64,000 nucleotides of DNA from Flavobacteriales bacterium (GCA_947462255.1 CANHOA010000001.1:118781-182780), one strand, 5' to 3'; positions 1-8,843 are shown, counted from the stretch's first letter. Notes: a model not told the origin generated them from the sequence alone. Made by a program: numbers and translations.

Positions 1-682
1 ATGCCAATTCTGTTATCGCTTCCAATGCATTTTGAATCGCGCGCATTGAGTTATCTAGTTGGGCAACATAAGCACTAAACTCTTGGCCCAAAGTAAGTGG
101 AGTAGCATCCATAAAATGAGTTCTCCCCGTTTTTACGATAGCCTTAAACTCAACAGACTTAGCGTGAAGAACCTCTCTGAGATGAAGTAGGGCTGGCAAA
201 GTACATTCCTTTGTTATTTTGTAAGCTGCGATATGCATGGCCGTAGGAAAGGTATCGTTGGACGACTGAGATTTATTCACATCATCATTTGGACTTAATA
301 TTTTTTCTACATCTTGTAATTTGCCACCATTTAATTCATGTCCTCTATTGGCTATTACTTCATTGCAATTCATATTGGATTGGGTGCCAGAACCTGTTTG
401 CCAAATAACCAATGGGAATTCTTGATCGTGCATCCCCGTTAATATTTCGTCACAAACGGCAGAAATTAGTTCCCGTTTTTCAATAGATAAAACCCCTAAT
501 TCAAAATTTGCGTGAGCAGCTGCTTTTTTCAAAAAAGCAAAGGCGTGAATTATCTCGATTGGCATGGATGCTTCCTTTCCAATTTTAAAATTATTTCTAG
601 AACGCTCTGTTTGGGCTCCCCAATAACGAGATGAAGGGACTTTTACTTCTCCCATTGTATCTTTTTCAATTCTAAATTCCAT
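1..682 (-). CDS. fumC: Fumarate hydratase class II, 3' end cut by window edge
   Basis: Catalyses the reversible hydration of fumarate to L-malate in the TCA cycle (cytosolic homotetramer of the fumarase/aspartase superfamily). The first 227 codons are present. Seen directly: the N-terminal start [16 protein letters not shown], the class II substrate-loop motif GSGTQSNMN at about residue 100, and [11 protein letters not shown] at about residue 140. The superfamily signature GSSxMPxKxN lies beyond the left edge, so completeness cannot be judged. The ATG at 682 is the only reasonable start. The gene diverges from the 53-residue peptide gene at 749, and the two share a 66-bp promoter region. Confidence 0.95.
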   Translation of the reverse strand, partial: MEFRIEKDTMGEVKVPSSRYWGAQTERSRNNFKIGKEASMPIEIIHAFAFLKKAAAHANFELGVLSIEKRELISAVCDEILTGMHDQEFPLVIWQTGSGTQSNMNCNEVIANRGHELNGGKLQDVEKILSPNDDVNKSQSSNDTFPTAMHIAAYKITKECTLPALLHLREVLHAKSVEFKAIVKTGRTHFMDATPLTLGQEFSAYVAQLDNSMRAIQNALEAITELA

Positions 683-686
683 ATTA

Positions 687-718
687 TTGGTTTTATTAAA
701 TTATAATTTTTAATTTTG
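687..718 (+). promoter_or_regulatory. Bacteroidota-type promoter for the 53-aa peptide gene
   Basis: TTG at 687-689, 21 bases, then TAATTTTG at 711-718 matches the Bacteroidota primary sigma pattern (-33 TTG, -7 TAnnTTTG). The predicted transcription start near 723 leaves about 26 bases before the ATG at 749. Confidence 0.5.
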
Positions 719-733
719 CATTGTTAATTAATA

Positions 734-741
734 CAAAAATA
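734..741 (-). promoter_or_regulatory. Possible -7 element for fumC
   Basis: On the minus strand this reads TATTTTTG, a match to TAnnTTTG about 52 bases upstream of the fumC ATG. I see no convincing -33 TTG at the usual spacing. It would overlap the divergent promoter region. Confidence 0.3.
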
Positions 742-748
742 ATAGAAG

Positions 749-910
749 ATGAGCAGTTTTGGTATCGTATTGTTTCTTTTAATTTTCGGAATGGCATTTT
801 GGATGCTTATTTATCTTATGGGTTTTATTCTTCCATTCTGGATTACCTTAGGTATATTTGAGCAACTGAAACCTAAACGTGTTTTTGAAGATAAGGAAAT
901 AAAAGAGTAA
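749..910 (+). CDS. Small membrane protein, 53 aa
   Basis: Unrecognised. It encodes 53 residues beginning MSSFGIVLFLL. Residues 3-37 are almost entirely hydrophobic (one long or two short membrane segments), followed by a charged tail ending FEDKEIKE, which is probably cytoplasmic. Support for a real gene: a Bacteroidota-type promoter about 30 bases upstream, an ATG preceded by an A-rich stretch, and an intrinsic terminator 22 bases after the stop. It is short enough to be missed by standard gene callers. It diverges from fumC, and no functional link can be inferred. Confidence 0.65.
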   Translation: MSSFGIVLFLLIFGMAFWMLIYLMGFILPFWITLGIFEQLKPKRVFEDKEIKE

Positions 911-931
911 TGTCTTTTTTCATAATAGTGT

Positions 932-960
932 AAAGCCCGTCGAAAAAACGGGCTTTTTTT
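932..960 (+). terminator. Intrinsic terminator after the 53-aa peptide gene
   Basis: A perfect 9-bp stem (AAAGCCCGT at 932-940, ACGGGCTTT at 948-956) with a 7-base A-rich loop runs into a T tract through 960. On the other strand there is no T tract, so it acts mainly on plus-strand transcripts. Confidence 0.85.
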
Positions 961-1013
961 ATGTGCTATTTTTTGTTTAATCAACCAGCATTTAAAACCT
1001 TTCCTCCAGGCTC

Positions 1014-1568
1014 TTATTTTTTTAGAATTCCATTTTGAGGGATTTCAAAAGGTAACTCGCAATCTTTATCAGGTTTCAAAGTCACACGGCGGCGTTTCTT
1101 AACGCTAAATTTTTGCATACACGCCACAACGCCTTGGCTTTCTACGCCCAAAATATAAGCGCCATATCTTTTGCTTTTAGTGGAATCCATTTGCACCAAA
1201 ACAATAAGCTCTTCATGGGTTTTAGTGGCATTGATGTATTCGCTAGTCAATTTTACCGCTTCTCGGATTTGGCGGTGACTCTTTTCAACTTTATCTGTTG
1301 CTGTAAAGAAAGCCCCTAGCCAATCGTCTTCTTTTAGCTTCCCGCTTTGTTTGGATTCAAACCTTGCATTCATATTTTTGATTGAGTCCATTCCTAAATT
1401 CTCTACAAGATCTCCACCGACATAGACCACCTTAAACCCCCAGCTATTTGCGGTTTCTATGATGGCATTGTTCCTTTCATATGAAAAAGGCCTACCTGTC
1501 ATATAATAGGTTTGTGCAACTAGCCAACCGTGAAGGCAAAAAATAAACAGGGCAAAAATGCGCTTCAT
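1014..1568 (-). CDS. Secreted protein of unknown function
   Basis: 184 residues. The N-terminus MKRIFALFIFCLHGWLVAQ is a signal peptide with probable cleavage after AQ, so the protein is exported to the periplasm or beyond. No lipobox and no T9SS sorting domain are visible. The mature part is charged, with a basic patch KKRRR near residue 158 and two cysteines (near residues 147 and 168). I do not recognise a family. I chose the ATG at 1568, which overlaps the TGA stop of the upstream metalloprotease (TGATG), rather than the TTG one codon earlier. This overlap implies translational coupling to the protease. Confidence 0.75.
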   Translation of the reverse strand: MKRIFALFIFCLHGWLVAQTYYMTGRPFSYERNNAIIETANSWGFKVVYVGGDLVENLGMDSIKNMNARFESKQSGKLKEDDWLGAFFTATDKVEKSHRQIREAVKLTSEYINATKTHEELIVLVQMDSTKSKRYGAYILGVESQGVVACMQKFSVKKRRRVTLKPDKDCELPFEIPQNGILKK

Positions 1569-4375
1569 CAATACTTTAAGAATTTATACAAGGATGGTCC
1601 ATTGGCGCTGTTGGCCACCACCAAATAAAGCCCACTGGCATATTGAGATAAATCAAATGTGCAGGAATTGATTCCACTTACAACTTGGCTACTCAAGGCT
1701 TTGCCCGAGACATCCATCAAATAGACAGTTTGTATAGCATGCCCCGCCCATGTCAAATGAACCGCATCCCCAGCTGGGTTCGGCGATAATACGACCATAA
1801 GGTCATGCTCGGAAAGTCCCGATTGATCTACCGTTATGCATTGTGACGTGTCTGAACATCCATTTAAGGTCACAACAACCGCATAGGTTCCGCTTGCAGC
1901 GCTCGTGGTGAAACTTTGGGAGACAGCGCCAGGTACTGGTAGATTAGTAGCACAGTCAATCCATTGGTAATCTACGTTGTTTTGTTGGGCTGTCAAGGTA
2001 ATGTCGTTTTGAGAAATGAGATTGGAAGGTGTGGATAGTACTGTCAAATTTTGATTTACCTCATCGGCACATTGCCCAAGATCAGGAGTAAATAAGTAAG
2101 GCGTGGCTCCAATAATAGCAGTAGAAGCCGGGGGCGACCATGTGCCTGATATACCATTGGTTGAGGTATTAGGAAACTGAATATCCGTTCCTTGGCACAC
2201 ATTTTCAAATGCCTCGAATAGAGGGGTCACCGTGGGCTCAACTGCCAAAGAAATAGATGTGTTGACCGCACAATTGTTTGGGGCAGAAGTAAAGTTATAA
2301 GTGGTCGTTCCAGCTACAGTTAAATTCAATGGTGGAGACCAAGTGCCTGGAATACCGTTGTCAGATTGAATGGGCAAAGAAAAACTTGAGTCATTTTGAC
2401 AGGCATTACTAAGACCAGAAAACAAAGGAGTCACTGTGCTTCCACAGGTAATGGTGAAATTGTTATTAGAAATATCGAAAAAGGTTTCTGCTGATGAGAT
2501 TACCATAACGCGCGCTGTGGTAGTGGACACATTCGGACACACAATAACCTCCGAACCATCGTTGGCAGTAATGCTATTCAAGACAAATGGATAACTTAAG
2601 CCGCCATTGACTGACAACAGTATTCTGACATCAGAACAATTTATGGGGGTAACATCGGTATTGGCAACAGACCACGTAACGGTTTGATTACTTCCACCCA
2701 CCCATGAAATACCGGTAACGGAAGGATAATTTACTATAAAAGGACCGGCAGCGGCATTGGTAGTCACGGTGACATCCACATAATCATTACAAGAACCAAC
2801 GCCATGGTTGTCCTTAACAGTTAATCTAAAATCCATCACTCTGGCTACCGATGGAAGACTTTCCCAAGTAAATGGACCATTAGTTGCCAAAGCCGACAGG
2901 CGCGGAAAATAACGTGAAGAATCTAGAGATGGATCAAAACTGCGAAAACTAGGTCCGCCTGTGGCAGTAGCAACAGGAGGCTGTGTTGAGGCCTCATTAT
3001 CCATTTGTTCCCAAAGAAAAGTAAGCACGTCTCCTTCTGGATCTATCGCATGTCCAGTGAGTATAAATGGTGTTGATATAGGGACGATGATATTTCCCCC
3101 AGTTGATGTAATCGTTGGAGGCGTATTGTTCAAAGGAGTTATGACCTCGCACTGATGACCATTGCTTAAAATCTCAGCACTAATTTCACCTAAGTTATAG
3201 CCGTGAAAATAATCGTCACTATTGTTCTGAACATTGGGCGCACAAATACCAGCATACCCCATAATCGTACTGGCACTACCTGGTTCTCGGCGAGCAGCAC
3301 TCACGCTATTGCAATTGTTATTTTGCGTGTGGTTTCCTCCAAATTGATGCCCCATTTCGTGTGCCACATAGTCGATGTCAAAAGGATCTCCAATTGGAGC
3401 CCCACTTCCGGTTACGCCTCTCGCTTTTTGCCCACCTGCACAAACCACGCCCAAGCCAGCAAGGCCACCACTATTGGTTCCAAAAACATGACCTATATCG
3501 TAATTGGCACTTCCAATAATATTGTCAATGGTTGTTTGGTTTTGGGTGATCATGGAGCCGGGAGTTCCATTGGTAAAAGGATCTGTAGCTGCAACAGTAT
3601 AAATTAAATTATTGTTGTTAGGAACAATGACCATGGTAATGGCAATATCTTTCTCATACACACCATTCACGCGGTTCATGGTCGTCACTTGAGCGGCCGC
3701 AGCAAGTACTACTGTACCTCCATGGAAAATCGTGTATTCAGCTGTGGCTGAAAGTGCCAAGCGATAGGTTCGAAGATCGCAAGTTCCAAACATACTTTTC
3801 TCAGTATTAATTGGCTTAGACTCTATTTCACCTTGAACATCACAAAACAATTTTTTATCGGTCAGGAAATCTTTCTTGGTATAAACCATATAGTATTGAT
3901 TGTTGCCCTCAAACATGGGGTCGATAAAAACAGTGCTTTGCCCCGGCACAAATATCATAGCGTGCAAGCCTGTTGGAGTAATATCCCATTTGCCATATGC
4001 ACCAGATCCATCTTTGGCATAAGCATCCAAACTTATGATTTGTGGAAACTTGGCATTGTACAAAGGGTGCATGGTTTGGTTTCGCTTAGCTGTAAAAGTA
4101 TGGAGGGTCCCATCAGGAAAAGGGAATTGAATTTCCGCAATAAATCCACTAATTCGGCCTTCTCTATAAGTAATCCCTTCTAATTCGGATTGCAATGAAG
4201 AAACATCTAATTGAAAAATTTTATGTCTAACCGCTTGAATCTTTGAGGGACCAAGTGAAGTATTGGCCTCAATATCCGAAATGCGCCAATCCAAGAAAAT
4301 TGACTTTAAATTTTGAGCTGTTAATGGAAATACGCTAATTATTAAAATAAAGATAGAAAGGTGTAAACGTGCCAT
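1568..4375 (-). CDS. T9SS-exported reprolysin-like metalloprotease
   Basis: 935-residue secreted zinc endopeptidase. Seen: signal peptide (residues 1-21, ending LTAQ); a propeptide-like region; a metzincin motif HEMGHQFGGNH with zinc ligands H339, H343 and H349 and catalytic E340, in the form found in reprolysin/M12B-like proteases of Bacteroidota; beta-sandwich (cadherin/Ig-like) repeats from about 415 to 840; and a type A T9SS sorting domain over the last 80 residues (SPNPAGDAVHLTW start, SGLYLV near the end). It is expected to be exported across the outer membrane and anchored or released. Substrate unknown. Its stop overlaps the start of the secreted unknown at 1568, so the two are probably one transcript. 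Confidence 0.92.
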   Translation of the reverse strand: MARLHLSIFILIISVFPLTAQNLKSIFLDWRISDIEANTSLGPSKIQAVRHKIFQLDVSSLQSELEGITYREGRISGFIAEIQFPFPDGTLHTFTAKRNQTMHPLYNAKFPQIISLDAYAKDGSGAYGKWDITPTGLHAMIFVPGQSTVFIDPMFEGNNQYYMVYTKKDFLTDKKLFCDVQGEIESKPINTEKSMFGTCDLRTYRLALSATAEYTIFHGGTVVLAAAAQVTTMNRVNGVYEKDIAITMVIVPNNNNLIYTVAATDPFTNGTPGSMITQNQTTIDNIIGSANYDIGHVFGTNSGGLAGLGVVCAGGQKARGVTGSGAPIGDPFDIDYVAHEMGHQFGGNHTQNNNCNSVSAARREPGSASTIMGYAGICAPNVQNNSDDYFHGYNLGEISAEILSNGHQCEVITPLNNTPPTITSTGGNIIVPISTPFILTGHAIDPEGDVLTFLWEQMDNEASTQPPVATATGGPSFRSFDPSLDSSRYFPRLSALATNGPFTWESLPSVARVMDFRLTVKDNHGVGSCNDYVDVTVTTNAAAGPFIVNYPSVTGISWVGGSNQTVTWSVANTDVTPINCSDVRILLSVNGGLSYPFVLNSITANDGSEVIVCPNVSTTTARVMVISSAETFFDISNNNFTITCGSTVTPLFSGLSNACQNDSSFSLPIQSDNGIPGTWSPPLNLTVAGTTTYNFTSAPNNCAVNTSISLAVEPTVTPLFEAFENVCQGTDIQFPNTSTNGISGTWSPPASTAIIGATPYLFTPDLGQCADEVNQNLTVLSTPSNLISQNDITLTAQQNNVDYQWIDCATNLPVPGAVSQSFTTSAASGTYAVVVTLNGCSDTSQCITVDQSGLSEHDLMVVLSPNPAGDAVHLTWAGHAIQTVYLMDVSGKALSSQVVSGINSCTFDLSQYASGLYLVVANSANGPSLYKFLKY

Positions 4376-4545
4376 ACTGAAAAGTTTTTGTAAATATAAT
4401 AATTAGCTATATTTATTATTTAAAAGTGGAAAAACTAACAGTTATAACCTGAAAAAAATATTATTTTAAAGAACAATCATTTTTAGCGATGCTTTTACTT
4501 GATTAAGACCAATGCTAAGAAAAAATTAAATGTTCGAAAAGTATT

Positions 4546-4575
4546 TTTGAATTCTTAAAAAAAATACTAAGTTTG
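4546..4575 (+). promoter_or_regulatory. Promoter of the TonB-system operon
   Basis: TTTG at 4546-4549, an 18-base spacer and TAAGTTTG at 4568-4575 fit the Bacteroidota consensus. The transcription start would be near 4580, about 35 bases before the exbB ATG. The whole 4376-4614 intergenic region is very AT-rich and must also hold the divergent protease promoter. Confidence 0.6.
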
Positions 4576-4614
4576 TCAAGAAAAATAAAAATTAGATAAT
4601 CAAAAATTAAAATT

Positions 4615-5448
4615 ATGACTACAGAAACAGCTAATTCAAAATCAAAACCAAAATCAAATAAAACTTCGGCGGGCTTCACATCATTAATGTCCGTATTAGC
4701 AATCGTTATTTCTCTCGTTGCTGGTGTTTTAATCTATAAATTTATTTTTGGTGATCCTGGAAACTTTGTTGATGGTGATACTAATGGAGAGCCTTTAGAC
4801 GGTAGTTTACTTGCCACTATTTATAAGGGAGGTGTTATTGTTCCAATTTTAGTAGCTGTTAACTTAATCATTATAATATTTTCAGTTGAGCGCTTTATTA
4901 CCTTGTCAATGGCTGCTGGTCGTGGGAAAACAAATTCCTTCGTAAATAAAATTAAATCCTTGCTATCTTCAAAGGATATTCTAAGCGCTAAAGCAGAATG
5001 TGACAAGCAAAGAGGGTCTTTAGCTAATGTTGTTCGTGCTGGTTTAGAAAAATATGATGCAATGAATGCTGAAACCAGCATGACAAAAGAACAAAAGGTA
5101 GAGTCTTTGAAAAAAGAATTAGAAGAAGCTACATCCTTAGAATTACCTATGCTTTCAAAGAACTTAGTTGTCATATCTACCTGTGCTTCCATCGCAACTT
5201 TAATTGGATTAATTGGAACCGTTATGGGGATGATTCGATCCTTTGCAGCTATGTCTCAAGGTGCGCCCGATACTGCTCAACTTGCAACAGGTATCTCTGA
5301 AGCACTTATAAACACATTCTTTGGTATTGCTGGTTCAACGATTGCTATTATCATGTACAATTTCTTTTCAACGAAAATTGACTCCATGACCTACAGTATC
5401 GATGAAGCGAGTTTTACTATTGTACAAGATTTTTCTGCCTCTAAATAA
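4615..5448 (+). CDS. exbB: MotA/TolQ/ExbB-family proton channel subunit
   Basis: 277-residue inner-membrane protein that forms the proton channel energising TonB. Visible membrane segments: about 22-45, 71-93, 184-208 and 222-246. The last two carry the family core (ASIATLIGLIGTVMGMI and TGISEALINTFFGIAGS), between which lies the usual cytoplasmic portion. The lysine-rich N-terminus and first segment are typical of Bacteroidota ExbB. It is the first gene of a same-strand cluster (exbD, exbD, tonB, small membrane protein, PstS-like lipoprotein) with gaps of at most 40 bases. Confidence 0.92.
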   Translation: MTTETANSKSKPKSNKTSAGFTSLMSVLAIVISLVAGVLIYKFIFGDPGNFVDGDTNGEPLDGSLLATIYKGGVIVPILVAVNLIIIIFSVERFITLSMAAGRGKTNSFVNKIKSLLSSKDILSAKAECDKQRGSLANVVRAGLEKYDAMNAETSMTKEQKVESLKKELEEATSLELPMLSKNLVVISTCASIATLIGLIGTVMGMIRSFAAMSQGAPDTAQLATGISEALINTFFGIAGSTIAIIMYNFFSTKIDSMTYSIDEASFTIVQDFSASK

Positions 5449-5481
5449 GGCTTATAATTTTGCTAATTAATTTTATTACAA

Positions 5482-6147
5482 ATGCCTAAAATAAAAGCCC
5501 CTAAAGGAAGCCCGAGCATCGATATGACGCCTATGGTCGACTTGGCATTTCTCTTAGTTACGTTTTTCATGCTTTCTGCTTCTTTTAGATCGAGTGAGCC
5601 AGTAGATGTTGATATCCCTACCAGTATAAGTGATAAAATCATTCCTGAAAATGTTCTGCTAATCACTATTGATCCAGGGGGAAGAGTATTCTTTAATATG
5701 TCGGATCCTGAAGCAAGAAGAGAACTTTTAACAAACATGGCTGGGAAATATCAAATCGGTTTTAATGAAGAGCAAATCAAACGCTTTACGTTTATGTCAA
5801 GCTTTGGATGTACCATGAAAGAATTACCAGGTTATATTGATATGGAACCAAATGCACGGAAACAATTTAATACACCCGGTATACCATATACTGATTCTAC
5901 CGCTAATCAATTAAAAGATTGGATTAATTATGGTAATCGCGCAGCTTTAAATTCAGGAAAAACAGCCTTTGTAGAAGCAGAAAACCAAGGGAAAAACCCA
6001 GATGCAAATGATTACAAACCAAAATTTATTTTGCGTGTAGATAGTAAGACGCTGTACGTTCATGCAGCTAAAGTAATTGATGTGTTTAGGGATTTAAAAT
6101 TAAATAATTTAAATTTCGTCACCTCCATGGAGTTGGCTCCAATATAA
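5482..6147 (+). CDS. exbD: ExbD/TolR-family biopolymer transport protein 1
   Basis: 221 residues. A short basic cytoplasmic N-terminus is followed by the family signature SIDMTPMVDLAFLLVTFFML, in which D20 is the expected proton-carrying aspartate of the single membrane helix (about 18-38), then a periplasmic domain. It is longer than enterobacterial ExbD (about 140 residues) because of an insertion of about 70 residues in the middle of the periplasmic domain, which is usual in Bacteroidota. It is followed after 9 bases by a second ExbD, and the two may form a heteromeric pair in the ExbB pentamer. Confidence 0.92.
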   Translation: MPKIKAPKGSPSIDMTPMVDLAFLLVTFFMLSASFRSSEPVDVDIPTSISDKIIPENVLLITIDPGGRVFFNMSDPEARRELLTNMAGKYQIGFNEEQIKRFTFMSSFGCTMKELPGYIDMEPNARKQFNTPGIPYTDSTANQLKDWINYGNRAALNSGKTAFVEAENQGKNPDANDYKPKFILRVDSKTLYVHAAKVIDVFRDLKLNNLNFVTSMELAPI

Positions 6148-6156
6148 AATACTAGT

Positions 6157-6795
6157 ATGTCAGAAATAGCAGAAGGTGGTGGCAATGACCAACACAAAGG
6201 AAAAAAAAGAGCTAAGAAAAGCTCCACGCGTGTCGATATGACGCCCATGGTGGATTTAGCATTCCTACTATTGACTTTTTTCGTTCTTACAGCAACCTTT
6301 AGCAAGCCAAAAGTAATGAGCTTGGTTTATCCGGCAAAAATAGATCCCAAGGATCCTCCCGCTGAGCGGCCCAAAATTAACAACGCAATTACCTTCTTAC
6401 TCTCTGAGGATAAGATTTATTACTATACTGGGCAGTTTTATCCAGAAAGCAGCCCTGGACCTAATGGACCTACTCAGTTAGAGGAAACCGATTTTGGCAC
6501 GAAAGGTGTAAGAAAGCTTCTAGCCACCAAAAATGAATATGTGCTGAGCGAAAAAAAAATATATCGTGAAAAACTTGACAAAGAACAGATAGCAGACAGT
6601 ACCTATTTACGTCATATTTCAGAAGCAAAAAAAAATAAAAAAGCGTTAAAAGTGTTAATAAAAACTGACGATAAAGCAACATGTAAAAATTTCATCGATT
6701 TGGTCGATGAATTAAAAATTGCGGAAATAGGCGTCATTGCTCCAGTTGAATTAATGCCTTCGGAATTTTCCTTGATCAAATCTAAAATTAAGTAA
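6157..6795 (+). CDS. exbD: ExbD/TolR-family biopolymer transport protein 2
   Basis: 212 residues. It repeats the signature RVDMTPMVDLAFLLLTFF, with the conserved Asp at about residue 33 and a longer lysine-rich cytoplasmic N-terminus than its neighbour. The periplasmic domain is not closely similar in sequence to the first ExbD, so this is an old duplication. The gene starts 9 bases after exbD 1 and its stop is one base from the tonB start, which is consistent with tightly coupled stoichiometric synthesis. Confidence 0.92.
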   Translation: MSEIAEGGGNDQHKGKKRAKKSSTRVDMTPMVDLAFLLLTFFVLTATFSKPKVMSLVYPAKIDPKDPPAERPKINNAITFLLSEDKIYYYTGQFYPESSPGPNGPTQLEETDFGTKGVRKLLATKNEYVLSEKKIYREKLDKEQIADSTYLRHISEAKKNKKALKVLIKTDDKATCKNFIDLVDELKIAEIGVIAPVELMPSEFSLIKSKIK

Positions 6796-6796
6796 A

Positions 6797-7651
6797 ATGA
6801 GTGCCATTATTTATATTATCCTTCTTGTGTTAATCGTCACTCTTTACGATTATGTTTCTTCTAAATCTTGGGAACAAGTATCATCCACACAACGGAATGA
6901 CCTTGTTTTCGCAAATAGGAATAAATCATATGGGGCTTATTCATTAAGAAATGAATACGATAAAAGAATGATGATTATTACATTTTCCTTGCTATTACTG
7001 ATTAGCCTTTTGTTCGTTGCTTGGCGTATTTACAAAAGCATTCCCGAAGTTATTCCCCCAGCTCCTCCAGTAGACACAACCCAAATGACTATTCCAGCGC
7101 CTCCAGTAGATGATGTACCACCACCACCACCGGAAGACATTCCGCCTCCAGTTGAAGAAACTGTAGCGTTCATGCCTCCAATAGTCGTGGATATTCCTGT
7201 TGAAGATGAAATACCGATTCAAGAGGAAGTGGAGGATACTAAGGTAGATGTAAAAAATCAAGAGGGTAATGGTGATGAATTTGCCCCTCCAACAGACGAT
7301 GGGCCGCCGGTTGAAGAAACAAAAGAACCAGATCCGGAAACCTTTGTGGATGAAGAAGCAGAATTTCCAGGAGGTTATCCAGCTATGATGGCTTGGATTC
7401 AGAAAAACCTTGTGTTCCCTGAAACAGCCATTGAAAACAATGTTCAAGGGAAATGCTTTCTGAGATTTGTTGTTAGTGTCAATGGAAATATTTCCAGTGT
7501 AACCGTAACAAAGGGTGTTCCAGATTGTCCAGAATGTGACAAAGCGGCTATCAAAGCTATTAAAGCTATGCCGAATTGGAAAGCAGGAAAATTAAATGGA
7601 AGAAGCGTTTCATCTTACTGCTCAATTCCAATTAATTTTGCCATAGAATAA
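6797..7651 (+). CDS. tonB: TonB-family energy transducer
   Basis: 284 residues. It carries proton-motive force from ExbB/ExbD to outer-membrane TonB-dependent receptors. Seen: an N-terminal hydrophobic segment (about 4-20), a second membrane helix (about 60-80), a Pro/Glu-rich periplasm-spanning stretch (about 84-195, with the PPPPPEDIPPPVEE pattern), and a C-terminal TonB domain from about 205 (AEFPGGYPAMMAWIQKNLVFP, then GKCFLRFVVSVNG). The CPEC pair in this domain could form a disulfide. The two-helix N-terminus is the Bacteroidota form rather than the one-helix enterobacterial form. Confidence 0.92.
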   Translation: MSAIIYIILLVLIVTLYDYVSSKSWEQVSSTQRNDLVFANRNKSYGAYSLRNEYDKRMMIITFSLLLLISLLFVAWRIYKSIPEVIPPAPPVDTTQMTIPAPPVDDVPPPPPEDIPPPVEETVAFMPPIVVDIPVEDEIPIQEEVEDTKVDVKNQEGNGDEFAPPTDDGPPVEETKEPDPETFVDEEAEFPGGYPAMMAWIQKNLVFPETAIENNVQGKCFLRFVVSVNGNISSVTVTKGVPDCPECDKAAIKAIKAMPNWKAGKLNGRSVSSYCSIPINFAIE

Positions 7652-7691
7652 AGAATATTCAACTGTACCTGGGATTATTTTTGTAATCAAA

Positions 7692-7883
7692 ATGAATATT
7701 ATTAATACGACTTTATCAGTTTTTACCTTGCTGATTTGCATTGCTTTTGCATTTTATCTACTCATGACTGACTTTCTTCAGCCAAACCTAAGTGGAACAA
7801 GAAGGACAATACTCATAATTATTCTTTTCATCTATGCCTTGATTCGCTCTTTTAGAATCTATAAACAAGTTAAAAAAAAATAA
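7692..7883 (+). CDS. Small two-helix membrane protein, 63 aa
   Basis: Unrecognised 63-residue protein. It has two hydrophobic helices (about 8-27 and 38-54) joined by a short hydrophilic loop (FLQPNLSGTRR), ending in a basic tail KQVKKK that should be cytoplasmic. It lies between tonB and the PstS-like gene with gaps of 40 and 3 bases, so it is almost certainly cotranscribed with the TonB system. A TATTTTTG match at 7676-7683 could be an internal -7 element. A role as an accessory subunit is inference from position only. Confidence 0.75.
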   Translation: MNIINTTLSVFTLLICIAFAFYLLMTDFLQPNLSGTRRTILIIILFIYALIRSFRIYKQVKKK

Positions 7884-7886
7884 ACC

Positions 7887-8801
7887 ATGCCCTATCATTA
7901 TCTTCTTTTCGGCTTATTTTATTTAATTAGTTCTTGCTCATCAAATGACAATCCCTTTTCCTATGGGAATGACACACATAGTCGAGGCAACATGAACATA
8001 TATGTTGAAGGATCTTTTAAACCACTCTTTGATACTAGTATTAATACCTTTGAGGGACAGTATCCTAAAGCAAAAATTAGTGCCGTTTTTGGTTCTGAAG
8101 ACGAAATTATAGATGCCTTTTTCAAAGATTCAACTAAAACGATATGTATTTCTAGGGATTTTACGAAAGAAGAAAAATCAGCCCTAAAGAAAAAGAAAGT
8201 TGAGGTTAGAAGTGATAAAATTGCGGAAGATGCAATTGCACTAATTCTTCATCCATCAAATCCCGACTCCTTAATGACTATTCAACAAATAAAAGATATT
8301 ATTCTTGGAAAAACAACTCATTGGCCCGGATTAAAAATAAAAATAAATGTCGTTTTTGATAAGCAAAACTCAGCTAATTTTAATTACCTCAAAAAATTGT
8401 GTGATTTAAATAAGCTGCCCATTAATCTCTTTGCCATGAACTCGAATGAAGAAGTTATTAATTTCGTAAAGAAAAACAAGAGTGCAATAGGTATAATTGG
8501 CTTGAATTGGATTTCAGATAGTGATGATTTTGATACCCTAGGTTTTGTAGATGGAATAAATGTTGTTGCCATTGCAAAAGATGATAAGAGCGATTATTTT
8601 AAACCACATGCAGGCTATATTTTTACAAGAGAATATCCCTTCTTTAGAGAAATTTGGCTGATTAACAAAGCTAAAAAGTCTGGTGTTAATACTGGATTTG
8701 TGCTATTCATGAAAGGAGAAAAGGGGCAGTTGATTGTGCAAAAATCGGCATTAGTTCCTGCAAATGCTCCTGTTCGTCTTATTCAATTAATCACCGAATA
8801 G
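7887..8801 (+). CDS. PstS-like substrate-binding lipoprotein
   Basis: 304 residues, resembling the phosphate-type solute-binding proteins (PBP-like domain). Seen: a lipoprotein signal with lipobox around LISSC (Cys 17), and a periplasmic-binding fold with the family features IALILHPSNPDSLMTIQQIKDIILGKTTHWPG, then GIIGLNW and YPFFREIWLINK. No pstCAB transporter genes are nearby. The position after tonB is typical of Bacteroidota, where this protein may serve a sensing or envelope role rather than ABC import (inference). The next gene has its own promoter. Confidence 0.8.
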   Translation: MPYHYLLFGLFYLISSCSSNDNPFSYGNDTHSRGNMNIYVEGSFKPLFDTSINTFEGQYPKAKISAVFGSEDEIIDAFFKDSTKTICISRDFTKEEKSALKKKKVEVRSDKIAEDAIALILHPSNPDSLMTIQQIKDIILGKTTHWPGLKIKINVVFDKQNSANFNYLKKLCDLNKLPINLFAMNSNEEVINFVKKNKSAIGIIGLNWISDSDDFDTLGFVDGINVVAIAKDDKSDYFKPHAGYIFTREYPFFREIWLINKAKKSGVNTGFVLFMKGEKGQLIVQKSALVPANAPVRLIQLITE

Positions 8802-8843
8802 AAAAAAAAACAGGCTATAATGGATTTTATTAGAAAAAAAACG

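Noticed and set aside
3203..3607. 134-codon open frame opposite the metalloprotease
   Set aside because: Mirror of the catalytic domain on the other strand, with no supporting signal.
6995..7447. 150-codon open frame on the minus strand, Trp/Arg-rich
   Set aside because: It lies entirely within tonB on the other strand and is caused by the Pro-rich coding stretch (CC-rich codons read as GG). No promoter or family resemblance.
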